DNA of 64,000 bases from Acidianus ambivalens (GTDB lineage Archaea > Thermoproteota > Thermoprotei_A > Sulfolobales > Sulfolobaceae). The notes below the pieces were generated by a model that ran no database searches, was not told where the DNA came from, and saw only the letters and a list, made by a program, of their open reading frames with translations. The stretch lies in assembly GCF_009729015.1 (NCBI RefSeq), contig NZ_CP045482.1, forward strand, positions 186,001 through 250,000, read 5' to 3'. Shown here in pieces: positions 19,662 through 29,563 of this stretch (its first letter is position 1; every line of letters begins with the position of its first letter). The translations under genes were made by a program, and so were the position numbers.

Positions 19662-20713
19662 AGAGTACCTCCTTCTATTAACTTTCCTTCAGTCAACAAT
19701 GAAGCTATCTGAGGAGGTACTGCAGTAGAGTTGAAAAGAATAGCCGGTTGGAGAGGACATAAATCGAATTTCTTTAATATACTTGAATGCTCTATAACAT
19801 AGATGACAAAATCTATTGCCTCATTGTAGTTATTAGTATTCTTAGGTATTGTTATAAATAGATATACTGGAGACCCTTTTACTACTCCTGTGTTAAGAGT
19901 ATAATTAAACATTGCATAGAATGACGAACACTTATAACAGCCTAAGTTTAGCTTTGCAGGCAGTTGGATATAGTCTAAGCCTTTCGCTACTGCCGCAGAT
20001 CTATAAATATATAGGAATTGTATTGCTCCTGACTCTAAATCTGGAACTAATTCTGCAGCATTGCTTGCAGTAACATTACCGTGATTGCTTAACATCCTAT
20101 CATAAAAGTAATAAGTATTATTAGCAAAGAGATAACCTGCAATCTCTAGATTTATCCAAGCTCTAAAACCTGCGGGGTCTGTGTTAGGATTAGAAATTCC
20201 TACCTTAACTTTACCTGATGTTAAAATGCAATAAAACTTATACCAATAGGTTGAATTTCCAGTTTTTATCGCATCTTCAGCATAGCTTAATGCCTTTTGT
20301 GCACATGGGTTGCTAGATATGCTTGTATTGGTATAAGCTATAGTAATTTGATCGGAAACAAATGCTATTGCCCAACCCGGATTATTACTTCCTAGATCAT
20401 TTACTGCACTTAAAGCTACTGGCATAAATACAGTGACAGATGCCCCTGAGCCAATTTCTCTAGCAAGTGCGAAAGACCCTCCTCCTTTAGGTGGTAAAAC
20501 TACCGGTATCCCGCTAGCAGAAGAGAAGCACTTTCCTAGACAACAAGCTTCCTTAGTATATGCATCAGCTACATATATTATAACTTGAGTTTTCTTCGTT
20601 GTCGTAGTAGGTGTCTTCGTTGTTGTAGTAGGTGTCCTTAGACTCAAATACGCTACTGCTCCTATTACAACTATTGCTACTATTATTATACCGATTATTA
20701 CCAGCTTATTCAT
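19658..20713 (-). CDS. Substrate-binding protein of the molybdate/tungstate-type ABC importer
   Basis: A 351-residue exported protein. Residues 1-27 form one hydrophobic segment (MNKLVIIGIIIVAIVVIGAV) that acts as signal or anchor, followed by a Thr-rich linker (TPTTTTKTPTTTTKK), then a periplasmic-binding fold. ISNPNTDPAGFRAWINLEIA resembles the oxyanion-contact region of WtpA/ModA. Unusually Cys-rich for an exported protein (for example EACCLGKC), which suggests disulfides outside the cell. It is the first gene of the two-gene operon with the permease. Confidence 0.82.
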   Translation of the reverse strand: MNKLVIIGIIIVAIVVIGAVAYLSLRTPTTTTKTPTTTTKKTQVIIYVADAYTKEACCLGKCFSSASGIPVVLPPKGGGSFALAREIGSGASVTVFMPVALSAVNDLGSNNPGWAIAFVSDQITIAYTNTSISSNPCAQKALSYAEDAIKTGNSTYWYKFYCILTSGKVKVGISNPNTDPAGFRAWINLEIAGYLFANNTYYFYDRMLSNHGNVTASNAAELVPDLESGAIQFLYIYRSAAVAKGLDYIQLPAKLNLGCYKCSSFYAMFNYTLNTGVVKGSPVYLFITIPKNTNNYNEAIDFVIYVIEHSSILKKFDLCPLQPAILFNSTAVPPQIASLLTEGKLIEGGTL

Positions 20714-20754
20714 GGTTCTCAGATAAAAGTATATATGCTAATTAAAAAATATTT

Positions 20755-21489
20755 CTAACTAAAATATTTACCGACAAACCTATAAGTTATTGATTGCATA
20801 ATATAAGAAAGTTTCAAAAAATAAGGATCTAAAGCAAGTTTTGATGGAACATAAATTTCTCTCTTCCCAGTTTTTATAGCTTTTACCACAGCGTTTGCTA
20901 CTTTTTCTGGCTCTACTGCGAACTTAGAGAAAGAGTCTTTTACTCCTTTAAACGATGGATGAGAAGTAAAATTTGTCTTTACTGGACCCGGATAAATTCC
21001 AGAAATCTTTACGCCATATTTCCTCATCTCTGCCCATAAACCGTTAGTTATGTGAGCTAGAGCTGCCTTAGTTGCAGAATAAACTAGGAGTTTAGGAGAG
21101 GAAACATATGCGGCCTCAGATATGATATTGACTATTGAGCCTCTCCTTTCTTTAACCATATAAGGCAATACTGCTTTCATGAAATAGATGGGGCCTAATA
21201 AATTAGTTCTTATCATATACTCTTCTTCATTTAAATCAGTTTCAAGAAATGAGCCGTAAACTCCGAAACCTGCGTTGTTAACTAGGACGTCTATAAATCC
21301 ATATTTGGAAATTAAATAATTCACTGTCTTAAAAACATCTTCTTTATTACTAACATCAACTTGAATTTTTTCGTCACCAACTTCCGGTAAGCTTCTTGAT
21401 ATTGCAACCACCGTATAGCCTAAGTCCTTTAGCTTAATTACAGTGGCTTTGCCTATTCCTTTAGAAGCTCCAGTAACGACTGCAATCAT
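20755..21489 (-). CDS. Short-chain dehydrogenase/reductase
   Basis: Classical SDR of 244 residues: nucleotide-binding TGASKGIGKAT near the N-terminus, NNAGFG, and the catalytic YSATKAA (Tyr-x3-Lys) with a Ser in IISEAAYVSS. The acid residue after beta-2 is not obvious (SRSLPEVGDEK), so NADP is more likely than NAD. Substrate unknown. Its ATG shares a base with the stop of the TatD gene upstream, so the two are cotranscribed. Confidence 0.88.
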   Translation of the reverse strand: MIAVVTGASKGIGKATVIKLKDLGYTVVAISRSLPEVGDEKIQVDVSNKEDVFKTVNYLISKYGFIDVLVNNAGFGVYGSFLETDLNEEEYMIRTNLLGPIYFMKAVLPYMVKERRGSIVNIISEAAYVSSPKLLVYSATKAALAHITNGLWAEMRKYGVKISGIYPGPVKTNFTSHPSFKGVKDSFSKFAVEPEKVANAVVKAIKTGKREIYVPSKLALDPYFLKLSYIMQSITYRFVGKYFS

Positions 21490-22166
21490 TATAAATTAAA
21501 GGCTTTCCTAAAATTTATCTCTATCTTCTTCTCCACGTATCTCTCATCTTCATTCCAAATTTTAGAAAGAAACTTTATGATAGAAGGAATGTCAGTAGGC
21601 TCAAGTAACTTTCCTTTATATACATATCCTCCGTCACTTTCAGTTAGCACAATGTTAGGTGAGGCGTTCTCTGCAATAATCCTATGCTTTTCCTGGAAAG
21701 TAACTGATGGATTAATAGTTATGAAATATCCTGCGCCTTCTATATCGCGAAGTAATTCTTTCGGACCAGAATACCAATGAATTATAGCTCTTCTTATATC
21801 ATGTTTAATTAAAAGATTTAACACGTCGTCCCAAGAATTCACTGCGTGAATATTAACAGTCTTATCCTGAGAATTTTTTAGGAACTCTTCAAAATATCTT
21901 ATTTGAAGTTCTTTGGGAGCTTCGGAATATTTATAATCTAAACCTATTTCTCCAACAAAATCCGCTTTATCTATTAATGGTAAAACGCTCTCTATCTTCT
22001 CTTTATGAACATTCCAAGGATGTATTGCTACGCCTTTTAGAATATTTTTATCATTTAAGGATAAGGTTTCCACAGAGGAATTATAATCCATGGAAACTGC
22101 AGCTATAAAATATCCTTCATATTTTTTCTTAAGTAAGGAATAGTGACAATGAGCGTCGTATAGCAT
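21489..22166 (-). CDS. TatD-family metal-dependent hydrolase
   Basis: A TIM-barrel amidohydrolase-type protein of 225 residues. DAHCHYSLL has the first metal-binding histidines, VGEIGLDYKYS the conserved Glu, NIHAVNSWDD and IIHWYSGPKE later ligands, and LTESDGGY the Asp. Relatives are 3'-5' DNases or D-aminoacyl hydrolases. The start is MLYDAHCHY. It is the first gene of a pair with the SDR and is divergent from the cobalamin adenosyltransferase. Confidence 0.85.
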   Translation of the reverse strand: MLYDAHCHYSLLKKKYEGYFIAAVSMDYNSSVETLSLNDKNILKGVAIHPWNVHKEKIESVLPLIDKADFVGEIGLDYKYSEAPKELQIRYFEEFLKNSQDKTVNIHAVNSWDDVLNLLIKHDIRRAIIHWYSGPKELLRDIEGAGYFITINPSVTFQEKHRIIAENASPNIVLTESDGGYVYKGKLLEPTDIPSIIKFLSKIWNEDERYVEKKIEINFRKAFNL

Positions 22167-22199
22167 GATTTAATACTTTCTTTAATGGTATTTAACCAC

Positions 22200-22718
22200 A
22201 TGTGGTATACTGGATCTGGAGATAGCGGAAAGACTAAAGTTCCGTCAAAAGGTGAAGTTTGGAAAGACGATGACATAGTAGAAGCTTTAGGAAATTTAGA
22301 TGAATTGAACGCTTCTCTAGGCATTATTTCTTCTCTTTATCCACAACTTTTTGATTTAATATACAAAATTCAAGATGATGTTTTTGTAATATCTTCGGAA
22401 ATTGCAGGATTTAATTTAAATTTTAGCGAAGAAAAGATAAAGGAACTTGAGGATTTAATAGCCAAGTTCGGAGGAGAAATAAAACCTCTACGAAATTTTG
22501 TCTTACCTGGAGGGCATTTAGCTTCATCTTTTCTTCATTTATCTAGAGCAATATGTAGGAGAGCAGAAAGGAGTGTAGTAAAGATAATGAGAGAAGGTAA
22601 GGCGAGAGACGTTCATGTGAAATATCTTAATAGGTTGTCTTCGTTACTTTTTGTTTTAGCTTTGTGGGTAAATGAAAAATCTGGTAGTCCTAACGTTATT
22701 TGGAAAAGGTTTGGCTAA
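22200..22718 (+). CDS. Cob(I)alamin adenosyltransferase, PduO type
   Basis: It transfers adenosine from ATP to cob(I)alamin to make coenzyme B12. WYTGSGDSGKT is the ATP-binding N-terminal motif, VEALGNLDELNASLG and SRAICRRAERSV the family core helices. I use ATG 22200 (172 aa) because a TATA-like GATTTAATAC at 22167-22176 lies 26 bases upstream; an ATG at 22185 would add 5 residues. The 3' end overlaps the convergent ornithine cyclodeaminase-like gene by 23 bases. Confidence 0.92.
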   Translation: MWYTGSGDSGKTKVPSKGEVWKDDDIVEALGNLDELNASLGIISSLYPQLFDLIYKIQDDVFVISSEIAGFNLNFSEEKIKELEDLIAKFGGEIKPLRNFVLPGGHLASSFLHLSRAICRRAERSVVKIMREGKARDVHVKYLNRLSSLLFVLALWVNEKSGSPNVIWKRFG

Positions 22719-23598
22719 GCTTATAAGCATGGTATGCAGTTAAGTTATCTTGCGCTGAAATTCCTACTGTCTTAAATATAGAAGGTCTCTCAATTTTTAT
22801 TCCATCGGTTATTATTTTACCTATTTCTATTACATTTTTTATTAATCCCTTCTTTTGGGGCTGTATGTAATCTCCAGATTCTGAAGACACTGCTTGTAAA
22901 GAATCTACAATGTAAGTCTTTGCTTTAGCTATAGTTTCGTCGTCAATCTCTCTAGCATCAGGAGTATGGGCACCTATACTACTTATATGAAAATCTTCTT
23001 TCAAAAATTTCCCTAGTACTACCGGTTCTTTAGAAGATGTGGTTGAAAATATTACGTCAGACTCTTTAAGCAAGGTTTGTAAATCTACTGCATCTGCACC
23101 TATTTTCTTTGCTAACTCGATATGAGATTTTCTTGCAGTTATGAGAATTCTAGATATTGACAAATACTCTGACGCAATCTTTGCATGATAATAAGCTTCT
23201 AGTCCTGCTCCAATAATTCCTAGGGTAGGAATTCTATTTCCGTAAGAAAGTTCAGTAGATAATACACTTGCAGAAGCTGTTCTTATGGCAGTTAATATAG
23301 TACCGTCAATTACTGCTAAAGGTTCTCCAGTATCTGGAGACATTAGAATTACTATACCTTGTACTGACGGTAAGCCTCTATTTTTATTCTCATTTATAAC
23401 ATTAACAATTTTTACTACTACAGAAAAATCAGTATAAGAAGACATAATTCCCCACCAGTTACCTTTTATTGTTAAAACTTGTCTTTGTGGTTGAGTCACT
23501 TTCCCTTGGTAGTATAAAGAGAAGGCTTCTTTTACTGCATTTACTGCATCTTTTGCAGATAATATTTCTTCAAGCTTTTTACCATCTAAATAAAGCAT
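22696..23598 (-). CDS. Ornithine cyclodeaminase / mu-crystallin family dehydrogenase
   Basis: A 300-residue NAD(P)-dependent protein: Rossmann motif GIIGAGLEAYYH, conserved TAIRTASASVLS, and DGTILTAI. The family includes ornithine cyclodeaminase, archaeal alanine dehydrogenase and imine reductases; the exact substrate is not set by the sequence. ATG 23598 (MLYLDGKK) is preferred to ATG 23610, since AGTTTTAAAACTC at about 23620-23632 would start a leaderless transcript at 23598. Confidence 0.85.
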   Translation of the reverse strand: MLYLDGKKLEEILSAKDAVNAVKEAFSLYYQGKVTQPQRQVLTIKGNWWGIMSSYTDFSVVVKIVNVINENKNRGLPSVQGIVILMSPDTGEPLAVIDGTILTAIRTASASVLSTELSYGNRIPTLGIIGAGLEAYYHAKIASEYLSISRILITARKSHIELAKKIGADAVDLQTLLKESDVIFSTTSSKEPVVLGKFLKEDFHISSIGAHTPDAREIDDETIAKAKTYIVDSLQAVSSESGDYIQPQKKGLIKNVIEIGKIITDGIKIERPSIFKTVGISAQDNLTAYHAYKLSQTFSK

Positions 23599-23708
23599 AA
23601 TATTATACATATTCTAGAGTTTTAAAACTAAGATTAACATTGTTAATTGCATTTCTACACGATTTTTATAATTATAGTTTTTATAGAAGGTTGAGAATAG
23701 ATTTTCTC

Positions 23709-24476
23709 ATGAAAATTGAAACTATGGATATTGAAGATAAGAGGTCTAATGCAATCATAGCATGGGCAAAAAATCCCTCGAACATTATTTCAATCTTACC
23801 TAATGTAGTAGGTATCGAAAATAACGTAGTAAAGTTAAAATTCACAAGGTTTTTACTATTTTCGTTCGAAGGGGAATTTGTTGTAGAACCTTCCTTTATA
23901 GGAAGCGGTATTGTAGAATATAAGTTAACAGACAAAAAAGGAAATGAGATAAAAATAATAATATCTGCAGAAGGAAAGAGTGGAGTAAAATTATCAGTAA
24001 GTTATTCTGGAGAGAAAGAATGGATTGTTGGTAAAGGATTACATAAGATACTGGAAGAAATTTCTAACGGCATAAAGAACGAATTATCAAAGCTTCCAGA
24101 AGTTGAACAACAAACCGTAGGCAGTAAAAATTTCTCATTATCACTATCTAAAATTTCATCAATATCGAAGCTAATAATGAAATCAAAGTTAGCTAAAACT
24201 GATGACGTTACCTTAAAAGAAGGGGAAGTCCTTAGTTACGTAGAAGGAATAATAAGCGATTTTGCAAATTATCCTTTAATCTACATAAGCGGATCTGGTT
24301 CTTCGACATTTAGATTATTATTCCTTAATGGTGAGCTAAAAGGCATATACATTCTAAAAGACGGTAAAGATTCATTCAATGAGGATGATCTTAATCATCT
24401 TTCCGGAGAATTTAAGATTCACGTTTATGTAGGAATATCTCCAAGAATAGTAGAAGTTTTGGAACAAGAAAGGTGA
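23709..24476 (+). CDS. Unknown protein with possible helix-grip (SRPBCC/CoxG-like) N-terminal domain
   Basis: A 255-residue protein I do not recognise with certainty. Residues about 10-140 (NIISILPNVVGIEN, FVVEPSFIGSGIVEY) show the alternating pattern of a lipid- or ligand-binding helix-grip fold; the C-terminal ~90 residues form a separate alpha/beta domain. No catalytic motif or membrane segment is visible. ATG 23709 is chosen because TTTTTATAG at 23679-23687 lies 26 bases before it. The next gene, a metallo-beta-lactamase, begins 5 bases after its stop, so they form an operon. Confidence 0.65.
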   Translation: MKIETMDIEDKRSNAIIAWAKNPSNIISILPNVVGIENNVVKLKFTRFLLFSFEGEFVVEPSFIGSGIVEYKLTDKKGNEIKIIISAEGKSGVKLSVSYSGEKEWIVGKGLHKILEEISNGIKNELSKLPEVEQQTVGSKNFSLSLSKISSISKLIMKSKLAKTDDVTLKEGEVLSYVEGIISDFANYPLIYISGSGSSTFRLLFLNGELKGIYILKDGKDSFNEDDLNHLSGEFKIHVYVGISPRIVEVLEQER

Positions 24477-24481
24477 TAAAA

Positions 24482-25249
<768 letters not shown>

Positions 25250-25294
25250 TATTTAGTTATCCTCCTTTTATTTCCTCCAAGATTATTTTTTATT

Positions 25295-26155
25295 GTGAAA
25301 TTACAACTTGGTAGCCCTCCTTCTGACGGAAATTATTTAGACGCTTTTATTATAGCATTAAAAGCAGCTGAAGCAGGAGAGGGAACAGTAAAGCTTTACT
25401 CTACTGCGGTAAAAGACTTTCTAGAATTTATTAAGAAAGACCCCAAAAGCGTAACTTCTGAAGACGTTAATAGATGGATAATCCACTTGATGTCTAAAGA
25501 AGGAAAAATAAAAGGAACAGAAATGAAAAGGGCAAGAAGCGTAACTTTAAGGAACTATGTTATTGCAGTAAGAAGATTTTTAAAGTGGATTGGAGTAAAC
25601 GTTAATCCAGTAATTCCAAGAGCAAGAAGGAAAGAGATTAGGGCTTTAAACGAAGACGAAATAAAAAGGCTTTTCGAGGCAACAAGAAGGCTTAGAGATA
25701 AGTTAATTTTACGCTTATTCTTGGATACTGGATTAAGATCTAAGGAGTTGCTCTCGCTTAGGGTTGAAGATATAGATCTAAAGAATAGAATGATAAGAGT
25801 TAGGGAAACAAAGAATGGAGAAGAAAGGATAGTATTCTTTACTGAGGAAACTGAAAAATTGTTAAGAAAGTACTTAACTAAACAAGGAAGTTCCGAGAGA
25901 CTCTTTCCTATGACATACCAAGCACTTTATAAATTAATTAAAAGGCTAGGAGAAAGGGCTGGAATTAAGGGGCTAAGGCCACATATATTAAGGCATACAT
26001 TTGCAACTATTGCAATAAGGAGAGGTTTGCCTTTACCGGCAGTACAAAGGTTGCTAGGCCATAAAGATATTAAGACTACACAAATATATACTCACTTAGT
26101 TCTAGAAGACTTAATGCAGGCATATAAAAAAGTGTTCGAAGAAAATACTACTTAA
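25295..26155 (+). CDS. xerA: Tyrosine recombinase XerA
   Basis: The chromosome-dimer resolvase of archaea. The N-terminal ~110 residues are the SAM-like core-binding domain. The catalytic domain carries Arg in DTGLRSKELLSLR, a Lys in the beta-hairpin RVRETKNGEER, HILRHTFAT, GHKDIKTT and the nucleophile Tyr in TTQIYTHL. Starts at GTG. Length (286) is normal, and the gene sits among housekeeping genes with no att sites, so it is a chromosomal recombinase and not an element integrase. I could not identify a dif site in the window. Confidence 0.92.
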   Translation: MKLQLGSPPSDGNYLDAFIIALKAAEAGEGTVKLYSTAVKDFLEFIKKDPKSVTSEDVNRWIIHLMSKEGKIKGTEMKRARSVTLRNYVIAVRRFLKWIGVNVNPVIPRARRKEIRALNEDEIKRLFEATRRLRDKLILRLFLDTGLRSKELLSLRVEDIDLKNRMIRVRETKNGEERIVFFTEETEKLLRKYLTKQGSSERLFPMTYQALYKLIKRLGERAGIKGLRPHILRHTFATIAIRRGLPLPAVQRLLGHKDIKTTQIYTHLVLEDLMQAYKKVFEENTT

Positions 26156-27120
26156 GCTTTCCCTGTAAATCTCCATTTAGCCATATCCTTTACATATTCT
26201 GCCAAATCTCTTAAGCTATTAAATGATGCTGTCTGCAGATGAAGATATTCAAATTTTGCTTGATTTTCCAACATTTTCCTCTGAAGCTCCTTAACTCTTG
26301 GAGATTTCAGAATATCGTTAAGCTTTTCCTTGCTTAAGTTTCCTACAATTTCTCCATTTATATCGTCAGGATAAGGCAAATCACCATTAGGATAAATTGT
26401 TATTGCATAGCTTACTAACCTCTTTGGATATTCACCTTTTAATGCTTTAATAAATCCCCAAGAATTATTGAGAGTAGAAGAATATTTCTTTTTAAGTTCT
26501 GAAAGTACATTATAGAGCTGTTCAGGATCTGGTGCAAGTTTTACCTTTGAATTTGGATAATCTACTGCAGGTAAAACAAGGATTTTGTAGTTACATTCCC
26601 TAACTTTCTTGATTTTATCTTCCAACTTATTCAAGTTATATCTAGTTACTACTGTTTGCACATTAACCTTTATTCCATATTGTCTAAATTTACATAATGT
26701 ATCTAAGGCTTTAACGTTCCAATGATACTCGTCTATTGAATAATGAAGGAAATCTATTCTATCTGCAAGTTTAGTTAAGAATTCGTCGTCGTTCAACCTA
26801 TATCCATTTGTAGTTAGCATTACGTAAAATGAACCGTCATGTGCATACTCCAACAACTCTAGAATATCTTTTCTAATAGTAGGTTCTCCGCCTTCAAATG
26901 AAAGTACTACTATTGATGAATCTCTCAAATTATCAATTATCTTCTTTATAGTTTCTGTACTTCCTTCACCGAGCTCACCATTATAATATTCAGGATTACA
27001 AAAAGTACAGTGCAAGTTGCACCTTGAAGTAACCTTAAAAGTTGCATACCCAGGATTAAACGGATCTTTTAATAATTGCGTTTTTATGAACCATCTAATC
27101 GCTTTTATATCACGATTCAT
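26152..27120 (-). CDS. Radical SAM protein of unknown function
   Basis: A 322-residue radical SAM enzyme. The [4Fe-4S] motif is CNLHCTFC, followed by SFEGGEPTIRKDILEL (GGEP SAM-binding) and LTTNGYRLN. The C-terminal region has ITIYPNGDLPYPDDINGEIVGNL, which mimics a SPASM/twitch domain but lacks its auxiliary cysteines. The product is unknown. It overlaps the gamma carbonic anhydrase gene by 11 bases and is convergent with xerA (4-base overlap). Confidence 0.82.
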   Translation of the reverse strand: MNRDIKAIRWFIKTQLLKDPFNPGYATFKVTSRCNLHCTFCNPEYYNGELGEGSTETIKKIIDNLRDSSIVVLSFEGGEPTIRKDILELLEYAHDGSFYVMLTTNGYRLNDDEFLTKLADRIDFLHYSIDEYHWNVKALDTLCKFRQYGIKVNVQTVVTRYNLNKLEDKIKKVRECNYKILVLPAVDYPNSKVKLAPDPEQLYNVLSELKKKYSSTLNNSWGFIKALKGEYPKRLVSYAITIYPNGDLPYPDDINGEIVGNLSKEKLNDILKSPRVKELQRKMLENQAKFEYLHLQTASFNSLRDLAEYVKDMAKWRFTGKA

Positions 27121-27625
27121 AGTTCAGAAACCTCTTTACATGTAAAACATATTCATACGCATTATCTTCTATCATTTTAATTTCTTCCTCTCTTATTTTT
27201 CTTACTACCTTAGCTGGAATTCCCATTGCTACACTATAAGGAGGAATTTCGGCATTTGGCGGTACTACGCTTCCTGCTCCAACTATGCTATATTCGCCTA
27301 CTTTTGAACCATTAAGTAAAATAGAACCTATACCAATGATGACGTTTGATGAAACTTTAGCTCCATGTATAACTGCGTTATGTCCTACTGTAACTTTATC
27401 TCCTATTTCAACTTTAAATCCTGGGTCTGTATGTATTGTTGAATTTTCTTGAATGTTAGATTCTTTACCTATACTTATGGAATCGTTATCTCCTCTTATG
27501 ACAACATAATGCCATACACTACTCATTTCCCCTATTTCAACATCACCAATTATATAAGCTGTAGGATGTAAGAAAACGTTCTTAGAAATTCTTGGCTTTC
27601 TGCCCATAAAATCTTCTATAGGCAT
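27110..27625 (-). CDS. Gamma-class carbonic anhydrase family protein
   Basis: A left-handed beta-helix protein of 171 residues, with hexapeptide repeats through IGDVEIGEMSSVWHYVVIRG. Metal-binding histidines are in TIHTDPG and GHNAVIHG, as in Cam-type enzymes. Catalytic Glu residues of the Methanosarcina enzyme loop are not evident, so carbonic anhydrase activity is likely but not proved. It stands between an NSUN methylase and a radical SAM gene on the same strand. Confidence 0.85.
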   Translation of the reverse strand: MPIEDFMGRKPRISKNVFLHPTAYIIGDVEIGEMSSVWHYVVIRGDNDSISIGKESNIQENSTIHTDPGFKVEIGDKVTVGHNAVIHGAKVSSNVIIGIGSILLNGSKVGEYSIVGAGSVVPPNAEIPPYSVAMGIPAKVVRKIREEEIKMIEDNAYEYVLHVKRFLNYES

Positions 27626-27628
27626 ACA

Positions 27629-28675
27629 TTATTTCTTCTTCAACTTGGCTATAAAAAACCCGGTCATGTCATGTATTTGAGGATGAAATCTTATCATATA
27701 TTCTATATCAAATCTAGGGTCATTAACGACTTCTTCATTCTCTATTTCAGTAACGGTACATGTAGAGTAAATAACCTCTCCGCCTTTTTTTAGGATCTCA
27801 TACGCTGAATTCAAGAATTGCTTTTGATACGCATGAAGATTCATTAAATCCGTTTTAGTCTTTTTGTCATAAACTTTAGGTCTTAATCCTAGAGCAGAGC
27901 ATGGAGGGTCTATAAGCACCTTATCCACATCTTTTATTCCTAGCTCACTTAAATACCTGGAATCGTGAACAAATACTTGAACGTTTACATTCATTTTCTT
28001 AAATAGCTGTTTCATTTTTTCAACTTTTTTATATGTATGGTCAAATCCTATAATTCTTGCCCTAGGTTCTAGTTGGTAAATGTGCGATAATTTGCCTCCA
28101 GGTGCGGCTGTCGTATCTACTATAAATTCTCCAGGTCGAGGGTCTACTATCCTAGCTACATACATTGAAGCTTTACCTTGAACGTAAATTTTACCTTCTT
28201 TTATTTCCTTTGTATCTGCTAACTTAGGTGAAGAGTACAAAGAATTATAAACCTTGACCATAAATTTTCCTCCAGGTAACCTTACTAACTCTCCATTAGC
28301 AACTGTTATTCCGTTTTCGCTTACTACTTCTACAGAATTGCCTTCATTTGCAATTATCTTCTTAATTCCTGGTGGGTAAACGTCCGCTCCCAGCATTACG
28401 CTCTCAGCAGTTTTCTTATCTACAATAACCTTAGAGTCTAAACTTTCTAACTTATTAGGGCCTTTAACTTCAGCATAGATAGCCTCAGGAAAATCTTCGT
28501 CTTTTTTAAATCCATACATCGATTGTAAAACTTCATCCACTGTAGTCTTTAACGTATTAACCCTAACGTAAAGCCTTGAATTTGGTCTTTTAATAGAATC
28601 CAGAAAGCTATTCAGACTTTTCCCATACACTTTCCTAAGTTCTTCTATGACAAATTCATCATAATCTAATTCCAA
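27629..28675 (-). CDS. tRNA/rRNA cytosine-C5 methyltransferase (NSUN/Trm4 family) with PUA domain
   Basis: A 348-residue RNA m5C methylase. Residues about 85-160 look like a PUA domain (VMLGADVYPPGI, VANGELVRLPGGKF). The catalytic domain has DTTAAPGGKLSHI for SAM, DPPCSALGLRP with the release Cys, and YSTCTVTEIENEEVV with the nucleophile Cys. Target could be several tRNA cytosines. The start overlaps the RFAP synthase gene by 10 bases. Confidence 0.9.
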   Translation of the reverse strand: MELDYDEFVIEELRKVYGKSLNSFLDSIKRPNSRLYVRVNTLKTTVDEVLQSMYGFKKDEDFPEAIYAEVKGPNKLESLDSKVIVDKKTAESVMLGADVYPPGIKKIIANEGNSVEVVSENGITVANGELVRLPGGKFMVKVYNSLYSSPKLADTKEIKEGKIYVQGKASMYVARIVDPRPGEFIVDTTAAPGGKLSHIYQLEPRARIIGFDHTYKKVEKMKQLFKKMNVNVQVFVHDSRYLSELGIKDVDKVLIDPPCSALGLRPKVYDKKTKTDLMNLHAYQKQFLNSAYEILKKGGEVIYSTCTVTEIENEEVVNDPRFDIEYMIRFHPQIHDMTGFFIAKLKKK

Positions 28676-29523
28676 ACTACCTTAGCCCCCTTATTATTTG
28701 GCTCTGTTAAAAATCCACCAAATGTAGAAACTAGTTCTTCTCCTTCTCTTCTAGAATTGACAAAAGTATAAACTGCTGGACCAAAGGATGATATTCCGCT
28801 AGGGAAACCTTTGCTCTTAAGTTTTTTCATAAGTTCTCTCACCTTATCCGTTTGCAAAGATACCTCAATCTTTTTAAAACCTAGATTTTGTATTCTATCG
28901 AGCGCGTCCAGTACGTTTTCTAAGTCTTTTTCTATGACAGAAGGAATAAATTCCATGAGAACTACTCTAGCTAAAGTATCTAATCCTTCAAGCTTAGCAT
29001 TTTTAAATGCTGCCAATTCTTCTTTACCAAAGATTCTCCTGCCTTCTGGAATGTTTACATAAATATACCAAGGAAAATCTACCCTAAGTAAAAGCGGTGG
29101 CGGAGGGGCTGTGGAAAAATCTGAAGGTAAGGCCTCTTTCTTAACTTTTAATGAATGACCTCCATCTACAATAAATCCGCCGTATTCGAATGCATATACA
29201 CCTATACCGGAAGTTGAACCTCTTTTCACTAACTTAGCTAATTCTACAGAGCTCTTTCTTTGGAAGTTCTTCTCGAACGCATACTTCGTTATTGATAATA
29301 AATACTGTGTTGTATGCCCTAAACCTACGTGAGCTGGGTAGTCCTCTTCTATGCAAAACTTCTCCTTAGGAACTCCATCTATGTTAATTTCTTCGCATTC
29401 GCCAGTCTTGATAACTATCCTAGGATATTTTAATGCTACTCCCATCCCTCCGTCTAGTCTACCGTACTTACCTTCGAGGTCAAATAGTGTAATATGAATC
29501 CTTGAAATACCTATAAGCTTCAT
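28666..29523 (-). CDS. Beta-ribofuranosylaminobenzene 5'-phosphate synthase (RFAP synthase)
   Basis: First committed step of methanopterin-type pterin synthesis, from PRPP and p-aminobenzoate. The GHMP-kinase fold shows HVGLGHTTQYLLS and RGSTSGIGVYAFEYGG in the positions of the family, and SSFGPAVYTF near the C-terminus. Length 285 is slightly short. Sulfolobales make a modified pterin for C1 transfer. FolE lies about 5 kb away and MoaA 7 kb away; they are separate operons. Confidence 0.9.
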   Translation of the reverse strand: MKLIGISRIHITLFDLEGKYGRLDGGMGVALKYPRIVIKTGECEEINIDGVPKEKFCIEEDYPAHVGLGHTTQYLLSITKYAFEKNFQRKSSVELAKLVKRGSTSGIGVYAFEYGGFIVDGGHSLKVKKEALPSDFSTAPPPPLLLRVDFPWYIYVNIPEGRRIFGKEELAAFKNAKLEGLDTLARVVLMEFIPSVIEKDLENVLDALDRIQNLGFKKIEVSLQTDKVRELMKKLKSKGFPSGISSFGPAVYTFVNSRREGEELVSTFGGFLTEPNNKGAKVVWN

Positions 29524-29563
29524 TATTTTTTAGACCCTTTTTATAAGTTTAAAACGGTTACTC

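Noticed and set aside
25250..25300. A dif site for XerA beside its gene
   Set aside because: No convincing pair of inverted 11-base arms around a 6-base spacer was seen.
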